A DNA stretch of 64,000 bases from an uncultured Lachnospiraceae bacterium (GCA_910589385.1 CAJUTU010000007.1:33825-97824), one strand, 5' to 3'; numbered from the stretch's first letter, positions 43,363 to 52,882 are shown. A program made the numbers and translations. The notes: generated by a model not told the origin, from the letters alone.

Positions 43363-44712
43363 TTACTGCTCCAAAACGGTATGCCGGATTCTTCCGAACA
43401 GAAAAAACGCCAGTGGAAGAGCTATAATTTCTGAGATCAGAAATGCTGCCCAGACCATCCACAGATTCCCTGTCTTTGCCAACAGAAACGCAAATCCTAT
43501 GGGAAGCACCACCTGCCTGGCCACCGTCAGATACATACTGTAGCTTCCATTTCCCAATGCCTGGAACGTCGTCCCGATCACCAGCCCGAACACGGAAAGC
43601 AGATAACTGACTGCCAGAATCCGGATTGCCTGTGTCCCCATCGAAAGCATTGTTTCCGACGCGTCAAACAGATACAGGATTGGAGCCGGAAATGCTTCCA
43701 GAAATACGATCACAATCCCTGTCAACGCCAATGCGTAAATAAATGCCCATCGGATGCTTTCATCCACTCGTTCTCTCTTCCTTGCGCCATAATTATAGGC
43801 AATGATCGGAATCAGTCCGTTATCAATTCCGTGTACCGGAATTCCGGCAAGATTCTGGATTCTCGCGCAAATCCCATATACGGCAACTGCCGTTGACGAA
43901 AAGCCGTACAAAATCGTATTGACCGCGATTCCCATAAAAGACACCAGCCCCTGCATGATCGAGGTCGGTATGCCTACACGCAGTATGTTAAGAAGCATAT
44001 GCACATCCGGTTTCCACGTAAAGGATACCGGTATCTCTTTGTTGTACCGAATGTTCAAAATCACGCCCAGGACCGCCCCACAGCTCTGCCCTATCACAGT
44101 TGCTATTGCGGCTCCAGCAGTCCCCATCGGCGCGAATCCCATATATCCAAAGATCAAGATTGGATCTAAAATCAGATTCACCACCGCTGCCGTGCCAAGC
44201 GTTGCCAGAAACAGCATGGATTTTCCGCTTGCAATGATCAAACGGTCAAATACCCACTGCATCATCTGTCCCAACGAGAATATCATGCAGATCCGCAGAT
44301 AAGAAATACCATATTCCGCAATGACCGGATTGCCGTCCGTCTGCCAGAAAAAATAACTTCTGGTAAACAAGATACCGCACAAAATAATAATCAGCCAGGA
44401 ACAAATCCCTAAAAAGATCGCGGCAGAGGTCGTTCGCCTGACCTTTTCCTGGTTTTGCTCTCCCAATGCCTTAGATACAGCCGCATTGAGTCCAACCGCT
44501 ATCCCACATCCAAGAGCAGCCATAAGCTGTTGAACAGGCGATGCCATGGAAAGCGCTGTCAATGCGTCTTCACCTACATGGGAAATAAAAATACTGTCCA
44601 CCATGTTGTACAGGTTATTCGCAAGCAGTGAGAACATCAACGGGATTGTTGTTTTTAATAATAATGGCGGGATTGCTTCTGTTCCCATCCTGTTTTCTTT
44701 TAATTCTTCCAT
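43363..44712 (-). CDS. MATE-family efflux transporter
   Basis: About 449 residues from the ATG at 44712 (AAAGGA ten bases upstream; an ATG at 44721 is closer to it). The longer frame to 44850 adds hydrophilic residues without a binding site. Motifs NLYNMVDSIFISHVGED, GIAVGLNAAVSKALGEQNQ and HGIDNGLIPIIAYNYGARKR are in usual MATE places. It diverges from a LysR gene over about 250 bases, so LysR may control it. Confidence 0.88.
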   Translation of the reverse strand: MEELKENRMGTEAIPPLLLKTTIPLMFSLLANNLYNMVDSIFISHVGEDALTALSMASPVQQLMAALGCGIAVGLNAAVSKALGEQNQEKVRRTTSAAIFLGICSWLIIILCGILFTRSYFFWQTDGNPVIAEYGISYLRICMIFSLGQMMQWVFDRLIIASGKSMLFLATLGTAAVVNLILDPILIFGYMGFAPMGTAGAAIATVIGQSCGAVLGVILNIRYNKEIPVSFTWKPDVHMLLNILRVGIPTSIMQGLVSFMGIAVNTILYGFSSTAVAVYGICARIQNLAGIPVHGIDNGLIPIIAYNYGARKRERVDESIRWAFIYALALTGIVIVFLEAFPAPILYLFDASETMLSMGTQAIRILAVSYLLSVFGLVIGTTFQALGNGSYSMYLTVARQVVLPIGFAFLLAKTGNLWMVWAAFLISEIIALPLAFFLFGRIRHTVLEQ

Positions 44713-44960
44713 ATTCACCATATCCTTTCTCAATACTACCATAAATAACATGAAATTTTTCTCATGGTAAATGTCTCTTTTCGCTGCCCCATTGATATGT
44801 ATAATGGGAATCTCTATTCGTATTATAATATGAGAATCCACAGATGACAAATACTTATAATAAATATCCAGTCATGCTTTACAAGCATATTTGAGTCATG
44901 TTATGATATAAGCGGAAAAACATAAGAGTATATGTTCTAGAGCAAGGAGGAGTTTCTATT

Positions 44961-45839
44961 ATGGAACTACGTGTTTTACAATATTTCCTGGCTGTTACAA
45001 GGGAGCAGAGCATTTCCGGTGCAGCCGGCTCACTGCACCTTTCACAGCCTACACTTTCCAGACAGCTAAAGGATATGGAGGATGAGCTGGGAAAGCAGTT
45101 ATTTATCCGCAGCAACCGGAAGATCACATTGACAGAAGAAGGGATGATCCTGCGTAAACGAGCGGAAGAAATCATGGCGCTTGTAAAAAAGGCAGAAGAC
45201 GAGATTTCCATGTCAGACGAAAACATAGCCGGTGATATCACCGTAGGCGCCGGAGAAACCGATGGAGTCCGTCTGCTGGTAAAAGCAGCAAGAAAAGTGC
45301 AGATAGATTATCCCCTGATTCATTTTCATATCGTAAGCGGTGACAGGGTTACTGTAGCAGAAGAAATGGATAAGGGCCTCATTGATTTTGGTCTTTTATT
45401 TGGGAAAATCGATACTTCAAAATATGAATCCATGAAAATACCGTACAAGGACACCTACGGAATCTTAATGCGGCGTGATTCTCCCCTTGCGTCAAAAGAG
45501 ACCATATCTCCGGAAGATTTACTGGATAAACCACTTATCATATCCAGACAGGCCATTCACGATGCAAATCTTCGCGCAATATTAGGAGTTGACAGAGAAA
45601 AATTAAACATCGCAGCAACCTATAATCTACTTTTCAACGGTTCTCTTATGGTAGACGAGGGTATGGGATATGCAGTCTGCCTTGACAAGATCATCAATGT
45701 TACCGGTGACAGTAATCTCTGTTTCCGTCCACTTAAACCTAAAATGGAAGCTGGTATGAATCTCGTATGGAAAAAATATCAGTTGCTTACAAAAGCCGCA
45801 GAAAAATTTTTATTGCAATTCCGGGATATGATAGAATAG
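44961..45839 (+). CDS. LysR-family transcriptional regulator
   Basis: 292 residues, full length. The N-terminal helix-turn-helix (FLAVTREQSISGAAGSLHLS ... SRQLKDMEDELGKQLF) is followed by a complete substrate-binding domain (about 90-290). AAGGAGG precedes the ATG. Divergent from the MATE gene; LysR proteins usually control the divergent neighbour, so the pump is the probable target. Confidence 0.9.
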   Translation: MELRVLQYFLAVTREQSISGAAGSLHLSQPTLSRQLKDMEDELGKQLFIRSNRKITLTEEGMILRKRAEEIMALVKKAEDEISMSDENIAGDITVGAGETDGVRLLVKAARKVQIDYPLIHFHIVSGDRVTVAEEMDKGLIDFGLLFGKIDTSKYESMKIPYKDTYGILMRRDSPLASKETISPEDLLDKPLIISRQAIHDANLRAILGVDREKLNIAATYNLLFNGSLMVDEGMGYAVCLDKIINVTGDSNLCFRPLKPKMEAGMNLVWKKYQLLTKAAEKFLLQFRDMIE

Positions 45840-45861
45840 AAGCATCTAACTTGTTTCCCAA

Positions 45862-45890
45862 AAAGAAAGGGCTGCTGCCCTTTCTTTTTT
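45862..45890 (+). terminator. Terminator of the LysR gene
   Basis: An 11-bp stem (45862-45872 with 45877-45887, loop TGCT) followed by TTT, 22 bases after the LysR stop. Confidence 0.75.
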
Positions 45891-45915
45891 CTTGCGCTCA
45901 CTCCCAAACAGGGTT

Positions 45916-46505
45916 TCAAGTCCGTATACATTCTCGGATTTTCCTGTATATTCCCTTGCATCTATGTCCGAACGTCCGTTTTGCAACCCGGAAGATCCCC
46001 CACATACCTGATTCCACATCCCATGCAAAGCTGCCTGAACGGTAGAGGGACATAAGGGTTTTAAGTGCTTCCTGTATCTTCTATGCACCCGTATGATTCC
46101 CCACAGCCCAAGTCACGCATCGTCGATTCCGCCAAAATAATAGAGATAATCTCCGGCACCGTATTTTTCCGTTACATTAGCTCCATCCGAGGTATTGACA
46201 TCATAAGAAAGTCCCTGTACGTGGATCGACAGCCTGCGATCCAATGAATTCTGGAACCGGACTTTCACCGTATCCCCCAGATTGGCCCGGATGACTAACG
46301 GCTGTACTTCCTTATATGGCTGTGGTATATCCATCTTAAATCTTTCAAGCGCTTCTCTTCGAATCCTTTCCGCATCTTCCTCAAGCACATAGAGCAGACC
46401 ATCCGGATCATAATCTCCATATCGATTATACACGATCGGAATCTTTATCGCCTGGATATGAAACGTCCTGACATTTTCCATCTTGGGATATTTGCATGAT
46501 TCCAT
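45916..46505 (-). pseudogene. Multicopper oxidase, internally deleted
   Basis: The gene starts MESCKYPKMENVRTFHIQ at 46505 and gives about 130 residues of the N-terminal cupredoxin domain (LVIRANLGDTVKVRFQNSLD) up to GGIDDA. A TGA at 46113 follows. In the same frame comes LGLWGIIRVHRRYRKHL, the closing block of a multicopper oxidase, and in another frame SGMWGIFRVAKRTFG, a second such block. Everything with the copper-ligand HxH motifs is gone. Two different closing blocks suggest two tandem genes collapsed together. It directly follows the DUF2935 gene. Confidence 0.65.
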
Positions 46506-46506
46506 A

Positions 46507-47418
46507 TTAATCCCTGCCTTTCCGCGCGTGTTCCAGAATCCGCAGATAGTGATTTGCTTCACGGAGCACATGGTCTGCCAAAAGAGGAAGAATGATGGAA
46601 CGGATCTCACAGCCTGTAATTCCTTCCGCTCCCACTGTCTTAAACTGCCGGTATTGTTCTGTTGTCCGTAAAGTTCTTGCGGCCAGGGCATGCATTGCCT
46701 TACAATCCTGTTCTCTAGCTTCTTCCAAAAGGCGGCAATAGTCTTCCGCAAATCCATCGGCTGTTTCGATCAGTTCACACTCTGTCGGATCCAGCAGCCC
46801 CCGGATGAACTGGGCATGTTCCATCATGATCTGATTCCAGAATAGTTCCAGGTTTCTTAAATCAGGCGCAGAGACCCGGCCCTTTTTTTCAAGCTCTGAC
46901 AGGATTTTCCGATACATTTTTGCTTCCCTCAGTATGTGCTCGGTCAGCAGTGGATAGTTCGTTGTATAAAGCCTGCACCCTGTCACTTCCCTCAGGATCT
47001 CTTCTTTAAATGCGATCAGCCCACTCAGACTTCCAAGCATTTGCCGGTTCAACATTCTTACATGCGAAACCATTTCCCTGTTTACCGTAACACAATTCCC
47101 TGCACTAAGCCGCTCTTCTGCCTCAGTAATCTTTATATCAATCGGAATTCCTGTCAGATTTCCGGTCTGGCATTCTGCTTTCCTCGTAAATTCCGTTACC
47201 ACCTCCCCGGAGATTAAAACCGATTTGCTTACAATACCGTCCGCCAATTTTACCGTTTTTCTAAGTCCATCTTCAAATTCTTCCCGGAACTGGTCCGCAC
47301 GCTGTATAAACCTTGTTACCTTCGCAGGAAATCCGGCAAGCAGGAACAATGAATGTTCCTTCATGATCCTTGCGAAAAAAAGATGTGTTTCCAATGATAA
47401 AGCCACATATTCTCTCAT
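46507..47418 (-). CDS. DUF2935 four-helix-bundle protein
   Basis: 303 residues, all helical, in two repeats. Each starts with a His/Glu-containing helix (HLFFARIMKEHSLFLL; ELFWNQIMMEHAQFIRGLLD) and carries further EH..RE..Y pairs (LTEHILREAKMYRKIL; LADHVLREANHYLRIL), suggesting two ferritin-like metal sites. DUF2935 genes stand next to metal oxidases in clostridia, and here the next gene was a multicopper oxidase, one base after the stop. The partner is now destroyed. Function unproven. Confidence 0.8.
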   Translation of the reverse strand: MREYVALSLETHLFFARIMKEHSLFLLAGFPAKVTRFIQRADQFREEFEDGLRKTVKLADGIVSKSVLISGEVVTEFTRKAECQTGNLTGIPIDIKITEAEERLSAGNCVTVNREMVSHVRMLNRQMLGSLSGLIAFKEEILREVTGCRLYTTNYPLLTEHILREAKMYRKILSELEKKGRVSAPDLRNLELFWNQIMMEHAQFIRGLLDPTECELIETADGFAEDYCRLLEEAREQDCKAMHALAARTLRTTEQYRQFKTVGAEGITGCEIRSIILPLLADHVLREANHYLRILEHARKGRD

Positions 47419-47525
47419 ATCTTAGCATACCTTTATAATTTATATTTCTTTCTACTATATGCAAAAGATATCAAAACGAGAAAAACAAGTATGATTCCCC
47501 CCTTCCATAAAACACAATTCCATTG

Positions 47526-48000
47526 CTATTTTACTTCCTTTCTATCACATTTATTCTCATATTTGCAAATGCACCGGACAAAGTACCGCTCATAGTTCCC
47601 GGATGTCACCACCGCACGGCCGCCGGATACAGAAAGGATGCCTATCGTTCCTTCCCCAAAAGGACTGCGGATCCCAAACTTCCAGGCACTGCTATCCGGC
47701 TTGCTCCCTATGGTCTGGATATTTCCCCCAAGATCCAGCGCATACTTTATGATCTCCGTGGTCTCAGCACTTATGTCAACCGGCTGTCCGTCACTGAGAT
47801 TGATGCAGTAGATTTTGCTGTTTTCATCTGTAACAGACCATTTTCCTTCCAGTTCTGCCAGTTTCTCCTCAGCTTTTTGCAATGCTTCCTCCGCCCTGCT
47901 CCCATAGGCTGTCAATCGGATGCGGGTGTCCATTGCAAAAAACTCTGTCTCTGCTTCCAGATTTCCAATATTACTGCTGCCCTTTCCGGCAGGATTCCTT
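47526..48000 (-). pseudogene. ApbE-type FAD:protein FMN transferase, internally deleted
   Basis: The frame contains EAETEFFAMDTRIRLTAYGS (ApbE N-terminus), then helix 1, then YALDLGG joined directly to NIQTIGSKPDSSAWKFGIRS and VVTSGNYERYF. Full-length ApbE has roughly 100 residues, including the active-site region, between the first part and the NxQxxG block, and about 90 residues after YERYF. Here the first gap is closed in frame and the end is replaced by unrelated residues. The signal peptide and start are also missing. It would have supported an FMN-dependent redox enzyme. Confidence 0.75.
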
Positions 48001-48057
48001 TGACCTATAAAAGTTGAATTTATTTCTACTAAGAACTAAGTTTATTATAGAAAAAAA

Positions 48058-48109
48058 GACCTCCAAAGAAGTCTCCTTTCGTTATGCAGTGTAAACCTGT
48101 GGGTTATAG
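48058..48109 (-). repeat. 52-bp repeat with terminator hairpin, copy 1
   Basis: This copy begins GACCTCCAAAGAAGTC and ends AAACCTGTGGGTTATA; a copy with about 80 percent identity is at 49014-49065. On the minus strand a 6-bp hairpin (48058-48063 with 48068-48073) runs into seven T. It lies after the GNAT stop and acts as its terminator. The inner ATAACC...GGTTTA part is a palindrome of the kind LysR proteins bind. Confidence 0.6.
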
Positions 48110-48164
48110 CTTTTTCAAACGGTGTGGTTTCGATTGTTAAGGAAATAATCTAAAGGCTTTCTTG

Positions 48165-48656
48165 TTACAATTCCTTAAAATAAGGACATATATCTTCATA
48201 ATGCCCGTCTTTCATCCGAAATCCCGCCGGGATCGTTCCCAGCTGGACAAACCCAAGCCGTTCGTAAAGGTGGCGCGCATGGATATTTGATGCCACCACA
48301 GCATTAAACTGTAATACTCTGAAACCATGCCTTTTCCCTTGAATGAGACAGTCAGATACTAATTTTTCACCGATATGAAGCCCCCTGCACTCAGATCTGA
48401 CCGCATAGCTTGCATTACATATATGGCCGCACCGTCCCACATTGTTAGGATGCAATATGTAAAGCCCGCATACTTGTCCGGTATCCATATTCACAGCAAC
48501 GGCATTGTATGTCTGGGAAGCAAAAAATTCTTTTCCGGTCCGGACATTTAAAAGCTCCTCCTGCGGAAACGCGGTTCCGTCCTCCACAACTTCATTCCAT
48601 ATCCTGATCATTTCGGGTAAGTCCCCTTCTTGATATGCCCTTACTTCAATATCCAT
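48165..48656 (-). CDS. GNAT-family N-acetyltransferase (phosphinothricin-type)
   Basis: 163 residues. Starts MDIEVRAYQEGDLPEMIRIW; motif A is RSECRGLHIGEKLVSDCL with the acetyl-CoA loop, and HARHLYERLGFVQLGTIPAG is motif B. It resembles the PAT/YncA branch of small-molecule acetylases. AAGGAA precedes the ATG. Followed by copy 1 of the 52-bp terminator repeat. Confidence 0.88.
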   Translation of the reverse strand: MDIEVRAYQEGDLPEMIRIWNEVVEDGTAFPQEELLNVRTGKEFFASQTYNAVAVNMDTGQVCGLYILHPNNVGRCGHICNASYAVRSECRGLHIGEKLVSDCLIQGKRHGFRVLQFNAVVASNIHARHLYERLGFVQLGTIPAGFRMKDGHYEDICPYFKEL

Positions 48657-48808
48657 CGTTCTTCATTCCTTTCCTGCGATTCCCCTGCAAATGCTGCCTT
48701 CAGGTTCTTTTCTGTCTGTGTCCCTGCTCCCTTCCATGTCGGAACGCCCCCTGATATGGATATATCTACTATAGCACATCTACAATACGTTTTCACTATC
48801 TTTTTCGT

Positions 48809-48990
48809 TCATTTGGAGCCGGTGCGCCAAAGCTCTTTCCGAACCAGGATAATTTCCAGCCAGCCGGCGTAATCCTCTACCCATCCTCCGTCTGAACCAA
48901 ATCCATGCGGCCATCCGTCCAGTATGACCCTGCCTGTCTGCCCTCTGCATTTTCCAGACCTGTCCAGACAGGCGGTCCTAGTATCTTTTT
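48809..48990 (-). pseudogene. Unassigned C-terminal remnant
   Basis: On the minus strand an open frame without start gives about 60 codons and closes with VILDGWPHGFGSDGGWVEDY, then a Trp-rich tail ending RTGSK and TGA (48809-48811). The Trp/Gly-rich composition looks like real protein, but I cannot name it. The rest of the 48657-49013 gap holds the GNAT promoter and nothing else I can support. Confidence 0.3.
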
Positions 48991-49013
48991 CTGTTTTATT
49001 ATAAGAAAAATGA

Positions 49014-49065
49014 GACCTCCTAAGAAGTCACATTTCGTTATCCAGTATAAACCTAAAGGTTATAT
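49014..49065 (-). repeat. 52-bp repeat with terminator hairpin, copy 2
   Basis: Second copy of the repeat at 48058-48109, same orientation, 956 bases away. The minus-strand hairpin pairs 49014-49019 with 49024-49029 and is followed by TCATTTTTC. It lies downstream of the truncated LysR gene. Confidence 0.6.
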
Positions 49066-49146
49066 GTTTATTTATATTCTGTCGGGCAGAGCCGCCCGTC
49101 CCACAGTGACATGTATTAAGAGATATCCTTTGGGCAGGAAAGACAT

Positions 49147-49605
49147 TCAGCTCTCTTCAATCGCTTTTTTGGTAGCTGACAATAATTTCTTTGCCTCCCT
49201 TGCATTCTCCGGGGTATTTTCAAAAGGAACCAGCTTGAACTTCATCTCCGGGCAATGCTTTTGGATCTTCGGCCACAGTGTCACAAACACCTGAGGCGGC
49301 GTCATTGGTGAAACACCGATACGGATAACTTCTTTCTGGAGATCCATCGCGTCCTTTGCCCTGCTGATGGAATCTTTACTATATTGGATCAGATATTTTG
49401 CATCCTGATATAAAGACTTCCCTGCATCCGTTACGATCAGCCCACGGTGTGTCCGCTCAAATAACTGCAGCTCCAGACTGTTTTCCAACGCATTGATCTG
49501 CTTAATGACTGCGGGCGGCGTAATGAATAATTTATCTGCGGCTTTGCTGAAGCTTCCGGAGTCTACCACGCAGATAAAGGTCTCAAGCTGAGGGTTGTAC
49601 ATCAT
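49147..49605 (-). pseudogene. LysR-family regulator with internal deletion
   Basis: 152 codons. The helix-turn-helix part is perfect (LETFICVVDSGSFSKAADKL, then LFITPPAVIKQINALE) and the first strand of the sensing domain (VIRIGVSPMTPPQVFVTLWP) is present. After FENTPENAREA the text jumps to KKLLSATKKAIEES, which looks like the last helix of a LysR protein. About 130 residues are missing, without frame loss. DNA binding could remain, but regulation by ligand cannot. AGGAGG precedes the ATG. Confidence 0.7.
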
Positions 49606-49677
49606 GTATCCTCCTGTCGTCTCATAAGGTCATTATAACGATTAGGCGGATTTTTGACAAGGCAAAAAATACAGCGG

Positions 49678-50604
49678 CTAATTTTTTTCTGTTTTTTCCG
49701 GCCTTACGTGATTTACAGCATAGATTCCCACACAGACCAAAACAAGGGCAGCAATGCTTTTAATCCCCAATGCCTGATCCTCGCCGGGTAAAAATAACGC
49801 CTACAAAATTACGCCGAATACCGGAGTCATAAACCCGAAAACAGCCACCCTGGAAATGGGATTGTATTTTAATAAAATCCCCCACAGGGAATATGCCACT
49901 GCCGAGACAAGTGCAAGATAGAGCAGCATTGCTGTGGATGCCGCTCGAAAGCCGGCCACGCTCCCTCCCATTACGATTCCGCAAAAACTCATGATGATCC
50001 CACCTGCCACAAACTGATATCCGCTTAATATGACCGGATTTTCTTTTTTGGAATACCGCTTCAGATAAACAGATGAAAATGCATATGCCACTGTCGAAAA
50101 CAGGATAAACCCTTCCCCTGTAAAGGACAGAGAGGTATCCAGCCCACTCTTTGTCACATTCACCAAAACCACACCCAAAAATCCGATTACACATCCCAAC
50201 ATTTTTTTCGCCGTCAGTTCTTCCTGACGGAAAATCAGGCTTGCCACCAGAATAGCAATAAAGACATTCATCGCTTCAATGATGGATGCCTTCACTCCTG
50301 TTGTATGGGCAAGCCCAACATAAAAAAACAGGTACTGCGCCACAGTCTGCAGCATACTCAGCCATATGATCTTACTAATGGATTCTTTTTTCGGCAGCAA
50401 AAATCCCCGGTTCAGCACACTGCCGATCGCAATCGTAAAAATGCCTGCCAGAGTAAAACGGTATCCTGCAAATAAAATCTGTGCCGCCGTATCCTCCGAC
50501 GGAATGGAAAACAGCGTATATCCAATCTTAATACATGGAAATGCGCTTCCCCAAAGGGCGCAGCAAAGCATTGCCCCAAGCCATACGATGATGGTTTTTG
50601 TCAT
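49678..50604 (-). pseudogene. EamA/DMT transporter with in-frame TAG
   Basis: Start ATG at 50604 (AGAGGA upstream). Ten hydrophobic segments in two EamA repeats (CALWGSAFPCIKIG; TGVKASIIEAMNVFIAILVA; AYAFSSVYLKRYSKK; AVFGFMTPVFGVIL). A TAG at 49801-49803 interrupts where relatives have Ser-Ala-Leu-Phe-Leu. The frame then continues ALFLPGEDQALGIKSIAALV and the last helix to a second TAG at 49678. Read-through would give a normal 308-residue drug/metabolite exporter. The change fits one substitution (TCG to TAG). Without read-through the last helix is lost. Confidence 0.75.
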
Positions 50605-50809
50605 AAATTCCTCTTTTATCAGTTTCTTTTCTTTCATTCCTCCAAAGCCTTTCCTGATTTCGTATTTTGCCGCTCCTATTATACTACATTTTACCCCGAA
50701 ATGCTTTACAGCTTTTCCATTTATTTTCCATTTATTTTTCAAAATCCATTGACACTGGGGCAAAAGGAGATTACATTATAATGAAACGGCAGACAGGGGG
50801 GCAAAACTG

Positions 50810-51502
50810 ATGAAAACAAAAGCATTTAAGGCCGCATTACCTTATACGATCCCTATTTGTATAGGCTTTCTTTTCTTGGGGATGTCCTATGGATTTCTCA
50901 TGAGGAGCAAAGGCTTCTCTTTCGTCTATCCTATGCTCATGAGCATGTTCATTTTTGCCGGTTCCATGGAGTTTGTCACTGTGGAGCTGTTATTGTCCGC
51001 TTTCCATCCGCTGCACGCATTTTTCCTGGCACTGATGGTCAATGCCAGACATCTGTTTTATGGCATATCCATGCTGGAAAAGTTTAAAAATACCGGATGG
51101 AAAAAGCCATATCTGATCTATGGGATGTGCGATGAGTCATTTACGATCAACTGCACCGCGACACCTCCGCCAGACGTTGACAAAGGATGGTTTATGTTTT
51201 TTGTAACCCTGCTCAATCAGATTTACTGGGTATCAGGCGCGACTTTGGGAGCACTTTTGGGATATATCATTCACTTTGATACAACAGGCATTGAGTTTGT
51301 GATGACGGCGCTGTTCGTTGTGATGTTCGTCAACCAGTGGGAGGAATCCAAGGAGCATCTCCCTGCTCTCACAGGCTTAGGCTGTTCACTGCTCTGCCTG
51401 CTGATATTCGGAAGCCAGAATTTCATATTGCCTGCTATGGCTTTGATTATTCTGTGTTTTTCCGTCAGCAAAAGAAAAAGAGATAAGGGGGCGGTACAAT
51501 GA
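50810..51502 (+). CDS. azlC: AzlC-type branched-chain amino acid exporter, large subunit
   Basis: 230 residues, about seven membrane segments. AALPYTIPICIGFLFLGMSY at the front and SMFIFAGSMEFVTVELL followed by MVNARHLFYGISM are standard AzlC blocks. With AzlD it exports branched-chain amino acids or analogues. GGGGGG precedes the ATG. Overlaps azlD by ATGA. Confidence 0.92.
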   Translation: MKTKAFKAALPYTIPICIGFLFLGMSYGFLMRSKGFSFVYPMLMSMFIFAGSMEFVTVELLLSAFHPLHAFFLALMVNARHLFYGISMLEKFKNTGWKKPYLIYGMCDESFTINCTATPPPDVDKGWFMFFVTLLNQIYWVSGATLGALLGYIIHFDTTGIEFVMTALFVVMFVNQWEESKEHLPALTGLGCSLLCLLIFGSQNFILPAMALIILCFSVSKRKRDKGAVQ

Positions 51503-51825
51503 CAACTGCACAAAGTGTCTTGACGGTCCTTGTGGTCGTGCTGGGTACAATGGCGACAAGGTTCCTTCCTTTTTTCATTTTCCCGGAAGGAAAGACACCT
51601 CCGCCTTATATTACCTATTTAGGGACTGTCCTGCCATATGCAGTCATCGGCCTGCTGGTCGTATACTGTCTGAAAGATGCCTTTACCAGCGGATATTTTG
51701 CCATACCGGAGATGATCGCAATTCTCTTTATTGTGGTACTGCATAAGTGGAAAAAGAACACATTGCTGAGCATTGGGGCCGGAACTGTTCTGTATATGTT
51801 TTTGGTGCAGACTTATTTTAACTAG
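51499..51825 (+). CDS. azlD: AzlD-type branched-chain amino acid exporter, small subunit
   Basis: 108 residues with four hydrophobic segments; LGTMATRFLPFFIFPEGKTP and LGTVLPYAVIGLLVVYCL are the AzlD pattern. The ATG overlaps the azlC stop (ATGA), so the two are translationally coupled and form one complex. Confidence 0.92.
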   Translation: MTTAQSVLTVLVVVLGTMATRFLPFFIFPEGKTPPPYITYLGTVLPYAVIGLLVVYCLKDAFTSGYFAIPEMIAILFIVVLHKWKKNTLLSIGAGTVLYMFLVQTYFN

Positions 51826-51975
51826 ATACTCATGACATTTTTTCACAAGACAGTAAAATTTTGGTTCCGGTTTATCCGGATCAGATACTGTATGAAATAA
51901 GAGTTTTTAGTTATTTACATAACTTTTTAGCACTTCACAAATAAATTTTACATAAATCTGTAGGAGGTTTTCAAA

Positions 51976-52551
51976 ATGGAAAAGAAATTATCAAGAGAAG
52001 AAGCATGGGAACTGTTGACTGAATACACTAAGACTCCCGCACTGCAGACGCACGCTTTGGCGGTTGAGGCTGCCATGAGCCACTTCGGACACCTGAACGG
52101 TGAGGATGAGGAGGTCTGGGGTGTGGCAGGACTGCTGCATGATCTGGACTATGAACAATTTCCCGAAGAACATTGTAAAAAGGCGGAAGAGATCATGCGG
52201 GACCGTGGAATCGACGAGGTCTATATCCGCGCCATGAGCTGCCATGGCTATGGAATCTGCACAGACACAAAGCCCGAAAGCCAGATGGAAAAGATCCTGT
52301 TCACCATTGACGAGCTGACAGGCCTGATCAATGCGGTCTGCCTGATGCGCCCCTCGAAAAGTGTATTAGACTTGGAAGTAAAATCGGTTAAGAAGAAATT
52401 TAAAGATAAAAGATTTGCCGCCGGGGTCAACCGGGATGTGATCCGCCAGGGCTGTGAAATGCTGGGGATGGAACTGGATGACGTGATCCGGGAGACAATC
52501 GCCGGAATGAAAGAAAAAGCGGAAGAAATCGGATTGAAAGGGAATCTGTAA
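51976..52551 (+). CDS. HD-domain hydrolase
   Basis: 191 residues. The HD motif is AGLLHDLDYEQFPEEHCKKA, with first-helix His in LQTHALAVEAAM and MSCHGYG later; all metal-binding His/Asp are present. It is of the HDIG-type single-domain group, a phosphohydrolase of unknown nucleotide substrate. AGGAGG precedes the ATG. Separated from azlD by 150 bases with no clear terminator. Confidence 0.85.
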   Translation: MEKKLSREEAWELLTEYTKTPALQTHALAVEAAMSHFGHLNGEDEEVWGVAGLLHDLDYEQFPEEHCKKAEEIMRDRGIDEVYIRAMSCHGYGICTDTKPESQMEKILFTIDELTGLINAVCLMRPSKSVLDLEVKSVKKKFKDKRFAAGVNRDVIRQGCEMLGMELDDVIRETIAGMKEKAEEIGLKGNL

Positions 52552-52614
52552 TATTGGCTTCTCCTATAAAGAAATGCTGTCACCGACAATATTTCTGCCA
52601 ATATGAGATAAATA

Positions 52615-52657
52615 AGCAGAGCGCTGTTATGGTTTGATCCATATACTGCGCTCTGCT
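52615..52657. terminator. Hairpin between convergent genes
   Basis: A perfect 10-bp stem AGCAGAGCGC/GCGCTCTGCT (52615-52624 with 52648-52657); the loop holds a further TATGG/CCATA pair. T-tracts on both sides are weak. It lies between the HD hydrolase and XRE stops and probably ends both. Confidence 0.45.
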
Positions 52658-52678
52658 GCTAATTTCCTATGTACTTTC

Positions 52679-52882
52679 TTATTCAAAATAAAACAACTCT
52701 TCAAACTTCTTATCCAACGCAATACACAGAATCAATGCCAGCTTTGCAGTAGGATTAAACTGGCCCGTTTCAATCGAACTGATCGTATTCCGTGAGACAC
52801 CCACCAATTCCGCAAGCCTGGCCTGGGACAGCCTTTTTTCTGCCCGCGCCTCTTTTAGACGATTTTTCAGTATAAGTTCCAT
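52679..52882 (-). CDS. XRE-family helix-turn-helix regulator
   Basis: 67 residues, a single Cro/CI-type domain: RLSQARLAELVGVSRNTISS then IETGQFNPT. This is the small YozG-like type that acts as an autorepressor and often sits with a small membrane protein, as here: the upstream gene ends 15 bases before. The operator is probably the GACAAG-tttt-CTTGTC palindrome in the shared promoter. Confidence 0.9.
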   Translation of the reverse strand: MELILKNRLKEARAEKRLSQARLAELVGVSRNTISSIETGQFNPTAKLALILCIALDKKFEELFYFE

